Notes under the pieces: model-generated
What the model was told of the DNA's origin: nothing
The model's database searches: none
The model's input: the letters and a program-made list of their open reading frames with translations, nothing else
Source: Methylophilaceae bacterium UBA6140
GTDB lineage: Bacteria > Pseudomonadota > Gammaproteobacteria > Burkholderiales > Methylophilaceae
Direction of reading: 5' to 3'
Assembly: GCA_002423265.1 (NCBI GenBank)
Contig: DIVE01000100.1
Coordinates: 1 to 15,789, forward strand
Length of the DNA stretch: 15,789 bases
Shown here: positions 7,145 to 15,789 of the stretch, one piece after another
How the letters are laid out: every line of letters starts with the position of its first letter
Position numbering within the stretch: the stretch's first letter is position 1
Position numbers and translations under genes: made by a program

Positions 7145-8227
7145 CTAACTACGCGAGAACAGGCCGAGGACGGCCGAGTATTCGAGCAGATCGCAACCGA
7201 CACCCTGTTCGTTGCTGGCCGGAGCGATTTCGCCGTTACCGTAGAAGCCGATGATGGGCATGCCGGGGAAGCGCTGCTTGAGCGAAACCAGATCGCGATC
7301 CAGCCCGCCATAAAAATAAGGGCCGCGTCCGAGACAGGAGAAAAAGAGCCCGAACTCAGGTTTTGCCCCCAGCCTCGCTTCCAGATTGGAAGCAGTTTGC
7401 TGCAGATCAGCCAGAGCCGTATCGGCGTCGCGTATCGCCCAACTGAGATACTGGCCCCTGGTCAATGGCTTGGCCAGCGTGACCGAGTTATCTTCATCGT
7501 TGCCGCTGATCAATGCCGCTACCTGATAATTGCCTTCGCTGATGGCTTCCGCACTGTCTGCAAAAATGGCCATCACGTAATGCATGGGTAGCGCGTCATA
7601 ACCGGCGCGCGCCTTGTTGAGGGAGATCAGCGCCTGCTTGTCGTCCAGCATGGCGAGATCGAGGCCATTGACCGCAGTGACTGCTCTCGGCAGATTGAGT
7701 ACCCGCAGCCCGTGCGAGGCGGCCACAGCGCCGCGCACGCCGCGTAATGCCGCTTCGCAGTGACCGAGTGCAGACCCCTTGCCGAACTGCCAGACCGAAA
7801 ACGGCCCCTGTCCGATCGCATCACCGGAAACGCCGCCAAACCGTATTCCCGGCGCTGTCATCCAGGTAGTGTTCAGCGCATTCGGCGCAGCCAGCGTCAA
7901 CAGGAGCTGCCGGGCATCGGTTGCCGATGGCGACTCGAACACGACCGGGTCGGGAAACACCATGGCCGCAACAGCCGGCGCATCCAGCACCCAGTCTTCC
8001 TCAGTGTAAAGGCCCATGGCCGAACAGCCGACCACCTGCGTGCAGTTGGCAGTTTTGGCTGCCGCTTTCAGTGCCGGTTGGGGATCGCGTGCAAATTCCG
8101 AAGTCAGAATCAGCAGAACACTGCTGGCGACCTGAATACCGGCGCGTTGCATTGCCAGCTCGACTGCTCTGGCGGCAAGCGCGGGGGCCGGTTCGCTCCC
8201 TGTCGCCAATCCGGTTGCGATGCGCAT
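7145..8227 (-). CDS. FIST N- and C-domain protein
   Basis: 360-residue protein made of a FIST_N domain (about residues 20-210: SSVLLILTSEFARDP, QVVGCSAMGLYTEEDWV, FGGVSGDAIGQ) and a FIST_C domain (about 215-350: YVMAIFADSAEAISEG, FGLFFSCLGRGPYFYG, PIIGFYGNGEIAP). FIST domains are predicted sensory domains thought to bind small ligands such as amino acids, usually attached to signalling outputs. No output domain, signal peptide or membrane segment is fused here. The ATG at 8227 overlaps the nth stop by one base (TGATG), so it is translationally coupled to nth. It precedes the DUF1841 gene by 30 bases. Ligand and role are unknown. Confidence 0.88.
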   Translation of the reverse strand: MRIATGLATGSEPAPALAARAVELAMQRAGIQVASSVLLILTSEFARDPQPALKAAAKTANCTQVVGCSAMGLYTEEDWVLDAPAVAAMVFPDPVVFESPSATDARQLLLTLAAPNALNTTWMTAPGIRFGGVSGDAIGQGPFSVWQFGKGSALGHCEAALRGVRGAVAASHGLRVLNLPRAVTAVNGLDLAMLDDKQALISLNKARAGYDALPMHYVMAIFADSAEAISEGNYQVAALISGNDEDNSVTLAKPLTRGQYLSWAIRDADTALADLQQTASNLEARLGAKPEFGLFFSCLGRGPYFYGGLDRDLVSLKQRFPGMPIIGFYGNGEIAPASNEQGVGCDLLEYSAVLGLFSRS

Positions 8228-8880
8228 CAGAGGCCCGCCTCATGCAACGGAAGGCTCTTCGCCTTGTATTCGCACAAATCGGCAATCACACAGATTTCGC
8301 ATTTCGGTTTGCGCGCAATGCAAACGTAACGGCCATGCAGGATCAGAAGATGGTGCGCGTCGCGCAGATATTCTGCAGGTACGGTTTTCATCAGTTTCTT
8401 CTCGACTTCCAGCGGCGTTTTGCCGGGCGCAAGACCAGTACGGTTGCCCAGCCTGAAAAGGTGCGTATCGACGGCAATGGTCGGTTTTCCGAACGCCGTA
8501 TTCAATATCACATTGGCCGTTTTGCGCCCGACGCCGGGCAGTTTTTCCAGCGCCTCGCGCGTGTCCGGCACCTGTCCGTCATGCAGCTCCAGCAACCGTT
8601 GGCAAGTGGCGACGACGTTCCTGGCCTTGCTGCGGTAGAGACCGATGGTCTTGATATAGCGCTCCAGCCCCTCCACGCCCAGCGCCAGAATGGCAGCCGG
8701 CGTGTTGGCAACAGGGAAAAGTCTGGCTGTCGCCAGATTCACGCCTTTGTCCGTGGCTTGTGCCGAGAGTATGACGGCGATCAGTAACTCAAAGGTTGAA
8801 TGATGCACCAGCTCGGTCGTCGGTTCCGGAATGGCAGCACTCAGCCTGCGAAAAATCTCCAGTCGCTTTTTCGCATTCAT
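8227..8880 (-). CDS. nth: Endonuclease III (Nth), base-excision repair glycosylase
   Basis: 217-residue DNA glycosylase/AP lyase that removes oxidised pyrimidines. Helix-hairpin-helix motif LPGVGRKTAN with the catalytic Lys120, and catalytic Asp138 in VDTHLFRLGNR. The C-terminal 4Fe-4S cluster has the exact spacing Cys187-x6-Cys194-x2-Cys197-x5-Cys203. All these positions equal the E. coli enzyme's. It begins 16 bases after rsxE, as in E. coli and many proteobacteria where nth closes the rsx operon, and overlaps the FIST gene by one base. The start ATG at 8880 gives the family's usual N-terminus. Confidence 0.98.
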   Translation of the reverse strand: MNAKKRLEIFRRLSAAIPEPTTELVHHSTFELLIAVILSAQATDKGVNLATARLFPVANTPAAILALGVEGLERYIKTIGLYRSKARNVVATCQRLLELHDGQVPDTREALEKLPGVGRKTANVILNTAFGKPTIAVDTHLFRLGNRTGLAPGKTPLEVEKKLMKTVPAEYLRDAHHLLILHGRYVCIARKPKCEICVIADLCEYKAKSLPLHEAGL

Positions 8881-8896
8881 TGCCGGCCGGGCCTGG

Positions 8897-9580
8897 TCAG
8901 TGGCTGGTTACCGGCGACAGCGGCAGATTGCCGGACCTGGCAGCTGCGGCCTTGCGCTGTTCAACCCAGTTCCTGCCGGCTATCAGCAACGCCAGGCCGA
9001 TAAAGGCACCGGGCGGCAGAATCGCCAGCAAGAAACCGTGATAATCGGGAATGACGGTCACGATGAACTGCGCCGCGTTCGGGCCGAACACCAGATCAAT
9101 ACCGGAAAACAGCGTGCCCTTACCCACCAATTCGCGCATGCCGCCGAGCAGGCTCAGCACCAGCGTCAGGCCGATTCCCATCATGAAGCCGTCGAACACC
9201 GACGGCACCGGCTCGTTCTTGGCAGCAAACGATTCGACGCGAGCCAGCACGATACAATTGACCACGATCAGCGGAATGAAAATCCCGAGCACCTGATGCA
9301 AAGGCAAGGCGAACGCGTTGATCAGGAGATCGATGACGGTAACCAGCGCCGCGATCACCAGGATGAATACCGGCACGCGGATTTCATCAGGGATATAGCG
9401 CCGGACGGGCGATACCGCGCCATTGCTCGCCGCCATCACCAGCGCCGTGGCGAGACCGAGGCTGAGGCCATTGACCAGCGTCGTCGTCACCGCGAGCGTC
9501 GGGCACAGCCCGAGCAGCTGAACCACGCCGGGGTTCTGCTTCCATAAACCGTTTCCTGCAATTTCCTTGTATGCGCTCAT
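8897..9580 (-). CDS. rsxE: Electron transport complex subunit RsxE/RnfE
   Basis: 227-residue integral membrane subunit of the Rnf/Rsx complex, with about six hydrophobic segments and homologous to RsxA. The conserved opening LWKQNPGVVQLLGLCPTLAV is followed by VNGLSLGLATALVM, LHQVLGIFIPLIVVNCIVL and MGIGLTLVLSLLGGMREL. Together with RsxA it forms the membrane core thought to hold an iron-sulfur centre. I chose ATG at 9580, which overlaps the rsxG stop as ATGA; the frame is open 59 codons further upstream but only as a shadow of rsxG. The C-terminus is short and basic. nth follows after 16 bases. Confidence 0.95.
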   Translation of the reverse strand: MSAYKEIAGNGLWKQNPGVVQLLGLCPTLAVTTTLVNGLSLGLATALVMAASNGAVSPVRRYIPDEIRVPVFILVIAALVTVIDLLINAFALPLHQVLGIFIPLIVVNCIVLARVESFAAKNEPVPSVFDGFMMGIGLTLVLSLLGGMRELVGKGTLFSGIDLVFGPNAAQFIVTVIPDYHGFLLAILPPGAFIGLALLIAGRNWVEQRKAAAARSGNLPLSPVTSH

Positions 9581-10240
9581 AAAGCCGCTCCTGCGGTAGT
9601 ATCCGCTTCCTCTGTTGTGACAGCATCGGCGAACAGGGATTCGCGATGCATTGCATAGTATTCCAGCACCTGACGCACGGCCTTGACCACCGCACGCGGT
9701 GTGATGGTGGCGCCTGCCATGTAATCGAACTGGCCACCGTCCTTTTTCACCTTCCATTGCCCGGCGTCAATCAGCGATTTTTCATCGAATTGCTTGATCC
9801 AACGGCTGTGCGTGATCTCGATATAGTCGCCCAGCCCCGGCGTTTCCTTGTGCGCCAGCACACGTACACCGCCTATACTGCCGTCCGCCTTGATCGCGAC
9901 CAGCAGCTTGATATCGCCGCTGTAACCGTCCGGCGCGATGGCTTCCAGAATCACTGCCGTACGCTTGCCCTGCAGGCTCGCCCGGTAAGCATGTGAAACC
10001 GTTCTGTTGCCAAGCAGCGGGTCTGCCGGCACTTCAATGACATCCTCCAGCAAGCCGTTGTCGTGCAATGCGTCCGGCACGATCTGGCGGAACAGCGCCA
10101 TCCGTCGCCTTCGCCTCGCTCTCTGCAATCGGCGTTTTGGTAATGTCGTAGATATAGGCCAGCATCGCGGTGCCGACGATGGCAAACGCCATCATGATCA
10201 TCGCGGTACTGGCTGCGTGTTTGACGATTTCCCTGGGCAT
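9577..10240 (-). pseudogene. rsxG: rsxG/rnfG split by a one-base frameshift near 10100
   Basis: RsxG is a membrane-anchored, periplasm-facing flavoprotein subunit with covalently bound FMN. Here the gene lies in two frames. From ATG at 10240 the first frame gives MPREIVKHAASTAMIMMAFA, a membrane helix, and YIYDITKTPIAESEAKA, the normal RnfG N-terminus. Homology then resumes in the other frame with MALFRQIVPDALHDNGLLED and continues to the stop at 9577, including TPGLGDYIE and the FMN-attachment motif AGATIT. The whole span is 664 bases, 221 codons plus one extra base, so removing one base near 10100-10125 restores a protein of about 220 residues (E. coli RsxG: 206). The cause may be a real mutation or a sequencing/assembly error. 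The ATG overlaps the rsxD stop by one base, and the stop overlaps the rsxE start. Confidence 0.88.
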
Positions 10241-11259
10241 TATTTATCGTGGCCGAATACGCGCGGCTGAGTATAGGCGTCAATCAGCGGCACGCAGATA
10301 TTGAAGAAAATGACGGCGAATGCGACGCCATCAGGATAGCCGCCGTAAACCCGGATGACATAGGTCATGATACCGATGCCGGCTGCAAAAATCAGCTTGC
10401 CTCTGGGCGTCGTCGGCCCGCTGACCGGATCGGTGATGATAAAGAAGGCGCACAGCATGGTGGCGCCGCCAAACAAATGCAAGGCGGGATCGGCAAAACG
10501 GCCGGCATCGGCCAGATAGAACAGTCCGGCCATGATGGCGATTGCCGCCAGGAACGCAACCGGCAAATGCCAGGTAATGATGCGCTGCTGGATCAGATAA
10601 AGACCGCCGAGCAGATAGGCGGCAGCCACCAGTTCGCCGCCCGTTGCACCCAGCGTACCGAAAATCGGCGATTGCGTGATTTCCTGCAGGCTATGATTCA
10701 GCGTCAGCTGGGTCTTCAGATAATCGAGCGGCGTTGCCGATGTGACTGCATCCAGCGCAACGCCCGCTGGCAAGTTGCCGGAAAAAATGAACAGCATCTG
10801 ATCGACAAAGCCGAGTTCAAACTCGGCCAGCGCCAACGGTGCCGGCCATGTGGTCATCAGCGCCGGAAACGAAATCAGCAGCGCCGCATAGCCCACCATT
10901 GCCGGGTTGAACGGGTTATTGCCGAGACCTCCGTAAATCTGCTTCGCCACCACAATCGCAATCGCCGTTCCCAGTACGATCAGCCACCACGGCGCCAACG
11001 GCGGCAGCGCCAGCGCCAGCAGCCAGGCCGTCACCAGTGCACTGCCATCGGTAATAAACAGCCTGACCGGACGATCCCGCAACTTGAGCATCAGGGCTTC
11101 CGTCACGATGGCGGTCAGCGAGGCCAGTGCCAGCGTCACCAGAATGCCGCCGCCATAGACCCAGACATAGGCTGCAATGGCCGGAACCAGCGCCAGCATG
11201 ACCTTGAGCATGATGGAGGTCACGCTGGGCGCTTCGCTGATGTAGGGTGATCGATTCAT
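10240..11259 (-). CDS. rsxD: Electron transport complex subunit RsxD/RnfD
   Basis: 339-residue polytopic membrane flavoprotein of the Rnf/Rsx complex. Several hydrophobic segments are visible, for example MLALVPAIAAYVWVYG and WLLALALPPLAPWWLIVLG. GNNPFNPAMVGYA (about 113-125) is conserved. TSATPL at 173-178 is the covalent FMN attachment site, with Thr176 the expected acceptor. ITDPVSGPTTPRG and YGGYPDGVAFAV near the C-terminus are also family hallmarks. The length is close to the E. coli protein (352). ATG at 11259 overlaps the rsxC stop as ATGA, and its stop overlaps rsxG by one base. Confidence 0.97.
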   Translation of the reverse strand: MNRSPYISEAPSVTSIMLKVMLALVPAIAAYVWVYGGGILVTLALASLTAIVTEALMLKLRDRPVRLFITDGSALVTAWLLALALPPLAPWWLIVLGTAIAIVVAKQIYGGLGNNPFNPAMVGYAALLISFPALMTTWPAPLALAEFELGFVDQMLFIFSGNLPAGVALDAVTSATPLDYLKTQLTLNHSLQEITQSPIFGTLGATGGELVAAAYLLGGLYLIQQRIITWHLPVAFLAAIAIMAGLFYLADAGRFADPALHLFGGATMLCAFFIITDPVSGPTTPRGKLIFAAGIGIMTYVIRVYGGYPDGVAFAVIFFNICVPLIDAYTQPRVFGHDK

Positions 11260-12956
11260 TTTGCTTCTTCTGTTGATTGTTTTTCTTCTGTACGGGCTTC
11301 TGTCGTCGAGGCTGCCTGCACTTCCGCCCTTCTCGTCTCGATTTCAGCAATTTCGGCGGCAACCACGGGCGAGACCGCCTCGGTGTTTTTCGGCGTCATT
11401 TCGGCTTTCTGCGCCTTGGCACGCTCAATGGCCGCAGCAATTGCCGCTTTTTTCGCATCGTCTGCCGGTGCCGCTTCGGTCTTGGCGCCAGCCGCTTTCT
11501 GCGCGTGTTTCTGAGCACGCTCCTGCTTCTCCCGCTCGATACGCTTGAGCCGGAACTCGTTACGCTCGCGGGCGATATCAGCGGCCTCTCTGGCCCTGTC
11601 CTGTGCGATGATTTCGCTCTTGGCAAACCGGTAGTATTGCACCAGCGGGATATTGCTGGGGCACACATAGGTGCAGCAACCGCACTCGATACAGTCGAAA
11701 ATCTTGTACTCGCGCGCCTTGTCCAGATTCTGCGACTTTGAGAACCAGTAAAGCTCCTGCGGCTGCAGATTGGCCGGACAGGCATCGGCGCAACGGGTGC
11801 AGCGTATGCACGGCAATGCCGGCGGCGGCTCCGGAAACATCGCACTGTCCGGCACGATAATGCAGTTGGTGGCCTTCACGACCGGCACATCGGCAGACGG
11901 CAGGTTGAAACCCATCATCGGGCCGCCCATGATCAGCTCGGGAATCGCCTTGCCGCCGGCGAGCTCGACCAGTTCGCGGATCGACATGCCGAGCGGCACT
12001 TCATAATTGCCCGCATGGCCGACATGTCCGGTCACCGTGACAATACGCGATATCACCGGCTCGCCGTGGTGCACCAGCCGGTGTACGCTGTAGGCTGTGG
12101 CCACATTGAAACATTGCACGCCGATCTCGCTCGGCAGGCGGCCGCTAGGCACTTCCAGGCCGGTGATAACCTTGATCAATTGCTTGGCGCCGCCACCGGG
12201 GTAAATGGTCGGCACTTCCGCCACATCGATCGCAACCTCGCTGTCCGCGGCTGCCGCTCTCATGGCCGCCGCCGCCTGCGGCTTGTTGTCCTCAATGCCG
12301 ATCACGCAGCGCCCGGCATCCAGCAGATAGCGCATGATCTCGATACCGCGCACGATCTCTGCGGCCCGCTCGCGCATCAACATATCGTCACAACTGATAT
12401 ACGGCTCACATTCGGCGCCGTTGATGATCAACGTTCTGACCGGATGCCGCGCGTCCTCGCGCAATTTGATATGCGACGGAAAAGTGGCGCCGCCGAGACC
12501 GACCACGCCAGCCTCGCGCAGGCTGTCAAGCAGCTCCTGCTTGCTCATGGCCTTGTAATCCAGCGGCTGACGGGCAATCCATTCGTCACGGCCATCCGCC
12601 TCCAGCGTGATCGAAATGTCGGGCAGGCCGGAAGGATGCGGGATCAACTGGTTGTCGATGGCCGCAATGGTGCCGGAAGTCGGCGCATGCACCGCCGCCG
12701 ACACCTGTCCGTCGGCCCTGGCCAGCAGCTGGCCCTTGAGCACGTGATCGCCTGTCGCCACCTGCAACTTGGAAACATTGCCGACATGCTGCCGCAAAGG
12801 CAGCACCAATCTCGCAGGCGGAGGCACCGGCCGGATCGGACTGGTGGTCGACTCCAGCTTGTGCTGCGGCGGATGTACGCCACCGTTAAAGCTCGACAAC
12901 CCCGTCTTGCCCAGTTTGCGTTTGATCAGTTCTGATAAATTGACGATCGCGTTCAT
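11256..12956 (-). CDS. rsxC: Electron transport complex subunit RsxC/RnfC
   Basis: 566-residue peripheral subunit that exchanges electrons with NADH. N-terminal region: GGVHPPQHK (about 25-33). Gly-rich nucleotide/FMN fold: [16 protein letters not shown] (150-165), [22 protein letters not shown]. Two 4Fe-4S motifs: [12 protein letters not shown] (Cys383, 386, 389, 393) and [12 protein letters not shown] (Cys422, 425, 428, 432). From about residue 455 to the end comes a charged Ala/Lys/Glu-rich, probably coiled or disordered tail with little similarity expected between species; E. coli RsxC has a longer repeat tail (740 residues in total). The ATG overlaps the rsxB stop as ATGA. Confidence 0.97.
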   Translation of the reverse strand: MNAIVNLSELIKRKLGKTGLSSFNGGVHPPQHKLESTTSPIRPVPPPARLVLPLRQHVGNVSKLQVATGDHVLKGQLLARADGQVSAAVHAPTSGTIAAIDNQLIPHPSGLPDISITLEADGRDEWIARQPLDYKAMSKQELLDSLREAGVVGLGGATFPSHIKLREDARHPVRTLIINGAECEPYISCDDMLMRERAAEIVRGIEIMRYLLDAGRCVIGIEDNKPQAAAAMRAAAADSEVAIDVAEVPTIYPGGGAKQLIKVITGLEVPSGRLPSEIGVQCFNVATAYSVHRLVHHGEPVISRIVTVTGHVGHAGNYEVPLGMSIRELVELAGGKAIPELIMGGPMMGFNLPSADVPVVKATNCIIVPDSAMFPEPPPALPCIRCTRCADACPANLQPQELYWFSKSQNLDKAREYKIFDCIECGCCTYVCPSNIPLVQYYRFAKSEIIAQDRAREAADIARERNEFRLKRIEREKQERAQKHAQKAAGAKTEAAPADDAKKAAIAAAIERAKAQKAEMTPKNTEAVSPVVAAEIAEIETRRAEVQAASTTEARTEEKQSTEEAK

Positions 12957-13528
12957 TCAGCAATTTTTCTCGTTACAGCAGGTTCCGGCTTGATCTCGAA
13001 CACCGGATAGCGCCACTTCCAGTTGGCCGGCGATTCGGCAATCGGCTCCATCGTGATGCAATCGACCGGGCATGGCGCCACGCACAGTTCACAGCCGGTA
13101 CACTCGGAGGCAATCACCGTATGCATGTGCTTGGCCGCGCCAAGAATCGCATCGACCGGACAAGCTTGAATACAGAGCGTGCAGCCGATGCAGACGTTCT
13201 CGTCGATTACGGCAACGGATTTGGGTTTCGGCAAGCCATGTTCTGCATTCAGCGGTTTGTATTCGACACCCAGCAGGTCGGCCAGTGCGTGCACGCCTGC
13301 ATCTCCGCCCGGCGGGCACTGGTTGATGTCGGCTTCACCCTTGGCGATAGCCATGGCATAAGGCTTGCAGCCGGGATAGCCACACTGGCCGCACTGAGTT
13401 TGCGGCAGAATGGCATCGATACGCGCGACCAGCGGATCGCCCTCGACCTTGAACTTCAACGCGGAATAACCCAGCACAACACCCAGCAGCAGGGCCAGGC
13501 CCAGCATCACATACAAAGCCGTCAACAT
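12953..13528 (-). CDS. rsxB: Electron transport complex subunit RsxB/RnfB (ferredoxin-like)
   Basis: 191-residue iron-sulfur subunit that accepts electrons from ferredoxin-type donors. An N-terminal membrane anchor (about 4-22) is followed by a 4Fe-4S domain with Cys46, 49, 54 and 71 ([13 protein letters not shown] ... QCPPGG). Two ferredoxin motifs follow: [12 protein letters not shown] (Cys113, 116, 119, 123) and [12 protein letters not shown] (Cys143, 146, 149, 153). The length is like E. coli RsxB (192). The ATG overlaps the rsxA stop by one base (TGATG), and its stop overlaps rsxC by four bases. Confidence 0.98.
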   Translation of the reverse strand: MLTALYVMLGLALLLGVVLGYSALKFKVEGDPLVARIDAILPQTQCGQCGYPGCKPYAMAIAKGEADINQCPPGGDAGVHALADLLGVEYKPLNAEHGLPKPKSVAVIDENVCIGCTLCIQACPVDAILGAAKHMHTVIASECTGCELCVAPCPVDCITMEPIAESPANWKWRYPVFEIKPEPAVTRKIAE

Positions 13529-14106
13529 CAGCGAACCAATCCGGCAAAACCCATGAAGGCCAGACTCATCAAACCGGCGGTGATCATCGCAATCGCCGAA
13601 CCTTTGAACGGTGCAGGAATATCGGCAGCATCAAGCCGTTCGCGCAGGGATGCGAACATGATCAGCACCATGGAGAAACCGATCGCACCGCCTAGGCCGA
13701 ACAACAACGATTCGATGAAATTGTGATTGGACTGTACGTTAAGCAGCGGTATGCCGAGCACGGCACAGTTGGTCGTGATCAGCGGCAGAAAAATGCCGAG
13801 CGACTGATAGAGCACCGGGCTGGTTTTTTCCAGGAACATTTCGGTGAACTGGACAACGCCGGCAATCACAACGATGAACGACAAGGTACGCAGATAGAAC
13901 AGCTCGGTGCCAAGCAGGTAATGGCTGATCAGATAGCTGGTGCCGGAGCCGACGGTGAGCACGAAAGTGGTTGCCGCAGCCATGGCAATCGAGGTCTCAA
14001 GCTTTTTGGACACCCCCATGAACGGGCACAACCCGAGCACCTTGATCAACACGATATTGTTGACCAGCACGGTGCCCATCAGAATCAGGAAGTATTCTTG
14101 TACCAT
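13528..14106 (-). CDS. rsxA: Electron transport complex subunit RsxA/RnfA
   Basis: 192-residue integral membrane subunit with about six transmembrane segments and first gene of the rsx operon. Conserved stretches: [34 protein letters not shown] and [20 protein letters not shown]. The two Cys in LGLCPF and TNCAVLG are the conserved positions associated with a membrane iron-sulfur centre shared with RsxE. The length equals E. coli RsxA (193). ATG at 14106 has only a weak Shine-Dalgarno sequence. A good -10 box lies about 30 bases upstream. The complex couples ferredoxin/NAD redox reactions to ion transport, or reduces SoxR in E. coli; which role applies here cannot be read from the window. Confidence 0.97.
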   Translation of the reverse strand: MVQEYFLILMGTVLVNNIVLIKVLGLCPFMGVSKKLETSIAMAAATTFVLTVGSGTSYLISHYLLGTELFYLRTLSFIVVIAGVVQFTEMFLEKTSPVLYQSLGIFLPLITTNCAVLGIPLLNVQSNHNFIESLLFGLGGAIGFSMVLIMFASLRERLDAADIPAPFKGSAIAMITAGLMSLAFMGFAGLVR

Positions 14107-14357
14107 TGAAAATTCACATCTATATATAGCATCGAATTATACAGCGATTGCCCGGCAGGACATAAGGCAGATGCACTGTCTGAATGCGGATTCGACGCAG
14201 AATAATGGGTTTGGTGCGCAGGCTCAAAGAATTTGTGCTTATACCCATAGCAGAATCGGTTATAACCGCAAGCCCGTGACGATTCAGAAAACCGTGTCCC
14301 CGTACATGGACTTTCAGTTAAAATAGAAAAATTATTCAATTATTCATCAGGATCATC
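14107..14357. other. Divergent regulatory region between rsxA and dapA
   Basis: 251 bases without a supportable gene, more AT-rich than its surroundings at both ends. It holds the rsx promoter candidate and the dapA promoter and ribosome site. A perfect 12-bp palindrome, CGGTTATAACCG (14257-14268), lies between them and could be an operator. For dapA, TAAAAT at 14319-14324 may be a -10 box without a good -35 partner. Confidence 0.45.
14136..14165 (-). promoter_or_regulatory. Candidate sigma-70 promoter of the rsx operon
   Basis: On the minus strand a perfect TATAAT (14136-14141) lies 29 bases before the rsxA ATG, which fits a transcript with a short leader of about 22 bases. The -35 region is weak (TTATGT at 18-base spacing). 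Confidence 0.5.
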
Positions 14358-15230
14358 ATGCTGCAAGGCAGTCTCGTTGCCATCGTCACTCCCATGCAAG
14401 AGGATGGCGCACTGGATATCGACGCTCTCCGCTCGCTCATCGACTTTCACATTGAAGCAGGAACCGACGGCATTGTGATCGTCGGCACCACCGGAGAGTC
14501 ACCCACCGTCAGCTTTGACGAGCATTGCCTGTTGATCAAGACTGCGGTCGAGCATACGGCAGGACGTGTGCCGGTCATCGCCGGGACCGGTGCCAATGCG
14601 ACCTCTGAAGCAATCGAGCTGACTGCCGAAGCCAGGGCGCTGGGGGCTGATGCCTGCCTGCTGGTCACGCCCTACTACAACAAGCCGCCACAGGAAGGTT
14701 TATACCAGCATTACAAGGCGGTAGCAGAGGCAGTAGACATTCCGCAGATCCTCTACAACGTACCGGGCAGGACCGCCTGCGACATTTCCAACGAAACTGT
14801 CTTGCGCTTGTCACAAATTCCAAATATCGTTGGTATCAAGGATGCCACCGGCAACATGGAGCGCTGCAGTGATCTGATTGCGCGTGCGCCGGAGAATTTC
14901 GCCGTATACAGCGGCGACGATGCCAGCTGCATGTCGCTGATGCTGATGGGCGGACGTGGCGTAATTTCGGTCACAGCGAACGTCGCCCCGAGGCTGATGC
15001 ATGAGATGTGCATGGCCGCAATGGCAGGTGACGCCATCAAGGCGCGCGGCATCAATCAAAAATTGCTGGCACTTCACCAGAAACTTTTTGTCGAAGCGAA
15101 TCCGATTCCCGTCAAATGGGTGTTGCAGCAGATGGGAATGATCCGGTCCGGCATTCGTCTGCCGCTGGTACCGCTCTCGTCAACACACCACGACGCACTG
15201 CGTTTGGCAATGCATAACGCCGGTATTTAA
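14358..15230 (+). CDS. dapA: 4-hydroxy-tetrahydrodipicolinate synthase DapA
   Basis: 290-residue enzyme condensing pyruvate with aspartate semialdehyde, the first committed step to diaminopimelate and lysine, hence peptidoglycan. It is a TIM barrel. Active-site residues sit at the standard positions: Thr44 and Thr45 in GTTGESPT, Tyr107 in [11 protein letters not shown], Tyr133 and Arg138 in ILYNVPGRT, and the Schiff-base Lys161 in [12 protein letters not shown] lies five bases before the ATG. bamC follows after 65 bases on the same strand, the order also found in E. coli (dapA-bamC), so they are probably co-transcribed. Confidence 0.98.
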   Translation: MLQGSLVAIVTPMQEDGALDIDALRSLIDFHIEAGTDGIVIVGTTGESPTVSFDEHCLLIKTAVEHTAGRVPVIAGTGANATSEAIELTAEARALGADACLLVTPYYNKPPQEGLYQHYKAVAEAVDIPQILYNVPGRTACDISNETVLRLSQIPNIVGIKDATGNMERCSDLIARAPENFAVYSGDDASCMSLMLMGGRGVISVTANVAPRLMHEMCMAAMAGDAIKARGINQKLLALHQKLFVEANPIPVKWVLQQMGMIRSGIRLPLVPLSSTHHDALRLAMHNAGI

Positions 15231-15295
15231 TTCATCATGATTCCAGGATACTCAAGCAGTCCCGGCATCGAAGATAAAACGGAACAGAGAAACGC

Positions 15296-15789
15296 ATGAA
15301 GAAAATACAATATCACCAACTGATTATTACAGGCCTGCTGGCTTTGCTGCTGACAGGCTGCGAAAGCCTGCCGTTTTTTGACAAAACACCCGATTACAAG
15401 ACCGCAGGCCGTTCGCGGCCGCTGGAAGTGCCTCCGGACCTGACCTCGATCTCGGCCAGCGATACCTACGCGCTGCCGGGCGGCACCGCTACCTATTCCA
15501 GTTACTCGCAGAATCAGGGCTCTCCGCTTGAGCAGGAAAGGATACTGCCCAACCCGGAAAACGTCAGAATGGAGCGCGCCGGTTCACAACGCTGGCTGGT
15601 GGTCGATGCCCCCCCGGAGAAGGTCTGGCCGGTGATTCGTGAATTCTGGAATGATCTGGGATTTGCCGTCCGCGTGGAAAACGCAGAGACCGGCGTCATG
15701 GAAACCGAGTGGGTAGACCCGTCCAGCATCACCAAAGATGATAAAGGCAATTATCTCGACAAGTTCCAGGGCTGGCTCGACAAGCTCAA
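15296..15789 (+). CDS. bamC: Outer membrane assembly lipoprotein BamC (NlpB/DapX), 5' part
   Basis: Partial gene running off the right edge after 164 complete codons. BamC is a lipoprotein of the BAM complex that inserts beta-barrel proteins in the outer membrane. Seen here: a lipoprotein signal peptide with lipobox LLTGC (Cys22), the family's unstructured N-terminal segment that contacts BamD (YKTAGRSRPLEVPPDLT), then the first helix-grip domain (RWLVVDAPPEKVWPVIREFW, ENAETGVMETEWVD). The start is ATG at 15296, with a purine-rich stretch GGAACAGAG upstream. Its position just after dapA is the classical one. Confidence 0.93.
   Translation, partial: MKKIQYHQLIITGLLALLLTGCESLPFFDKTPDYKTAGRSRPLEVPPDLTSISASDTYALPGGTATYSSYSQNQGSPLEQERILPNPENVRMERAGSQRWLVVDAPPEKVWPVIREFWNDLGFAVRVENAETGVMETEWVDPSSITKDDKGNYLDKFQGWLDKL

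Noticed and set aside
10085..10130. Programmed frameshifting in rsxG
   Set aside because: No slippery heptamer with a downstream structure is evident, and RnfG genes are normally single-frame; a lesion or base error is simpler.
10249..11250. 333-residue plus-strand open frame opposite rsxD
   Set aside because: Gln/Arg/His-rich shadow translation of a membrane protein gene; no domain or ribosome site.
12015..12935. 306-residue plus-strand open frame opposite rsxC
   Set aside because: Antisense shadow with His/Arg/Gln-biased composition and no family motif.
1..15789. CRISPR array, tRNA, rRNA or insertion sequence
   Set aside because: No regularly spaced repeats, cloverleaf-like genes, transposase motifs or terminal inverted repeats were found by reading.

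Overview
The window looks like a chromosomal segment of a betaproteobacterium, perhaps in or near the Nitrosomonadales. The basis is a moderately GC-rich, densely packed sequence with beta-type protein sequences (RpoE-RseA-RseB, a DUF1841 protein, dapA followed by bamC). That placement is inference; no rRNA or other marker gene is present. I see no insertion sequence, phage gene, tRNA or CRISPR array.

Layout. (1) Positions 1-1270, minus strand: the envelope-stress unit rpoE-rseA-rseB (rseB cut by the window edge), divergent from (2) nadB, L-aspartate oxidase, on the plus strand (1490-3106). (3) Positions 3113-14106 form an uninterrupted minus-strand run of 15 genes. In transcription order it holds a complete Rnf/Rsx electron-transport set rsxA-B-C-D-G-E, nth (endonuclease III), a FIST-domain protein, a DUF1841 protein, an ECF sigma factor, a small zinc-binding anti-sigma factor, and a bufferin/HvfA-type module: a secreted Cys peptide (bufA-like), its MNIO/DUF692 enzyme (bufB-like) and the DUF2063 partner (bufC-like). 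It ends with an MtfA-type metallopeptidase. (4) A divergent promoter region (14107-14357) leads to plus-strand dapA and the start of bamC, cut by the right edge.

The most interesting part is 3113-6638. An ECF sigma/anti-sigma pair sits directly upstream of a three-gene peptide-modification module, with a zinc metallopeptidase translationally close behind. The precursor has a signal peptide and a short mature tail with two GKCG repeats, the substrate type of MNIO enzymes that convert Cys to copper-binding heterocycles or thioamides. The usual fourth gene (DoxX-type membrane protein) is absent and mtfA takes its place.

The other clear anomaly is rsxG. Its N-terminal part (membrane anchor) and C-terminal part (flavin-binding) lie in two reading frames with a one-base offset near 10100, while every other rsx gene is intact and overlaps its neighbours by 1 or 4 bases. 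This is either a true lesion or a base error in the sequence.
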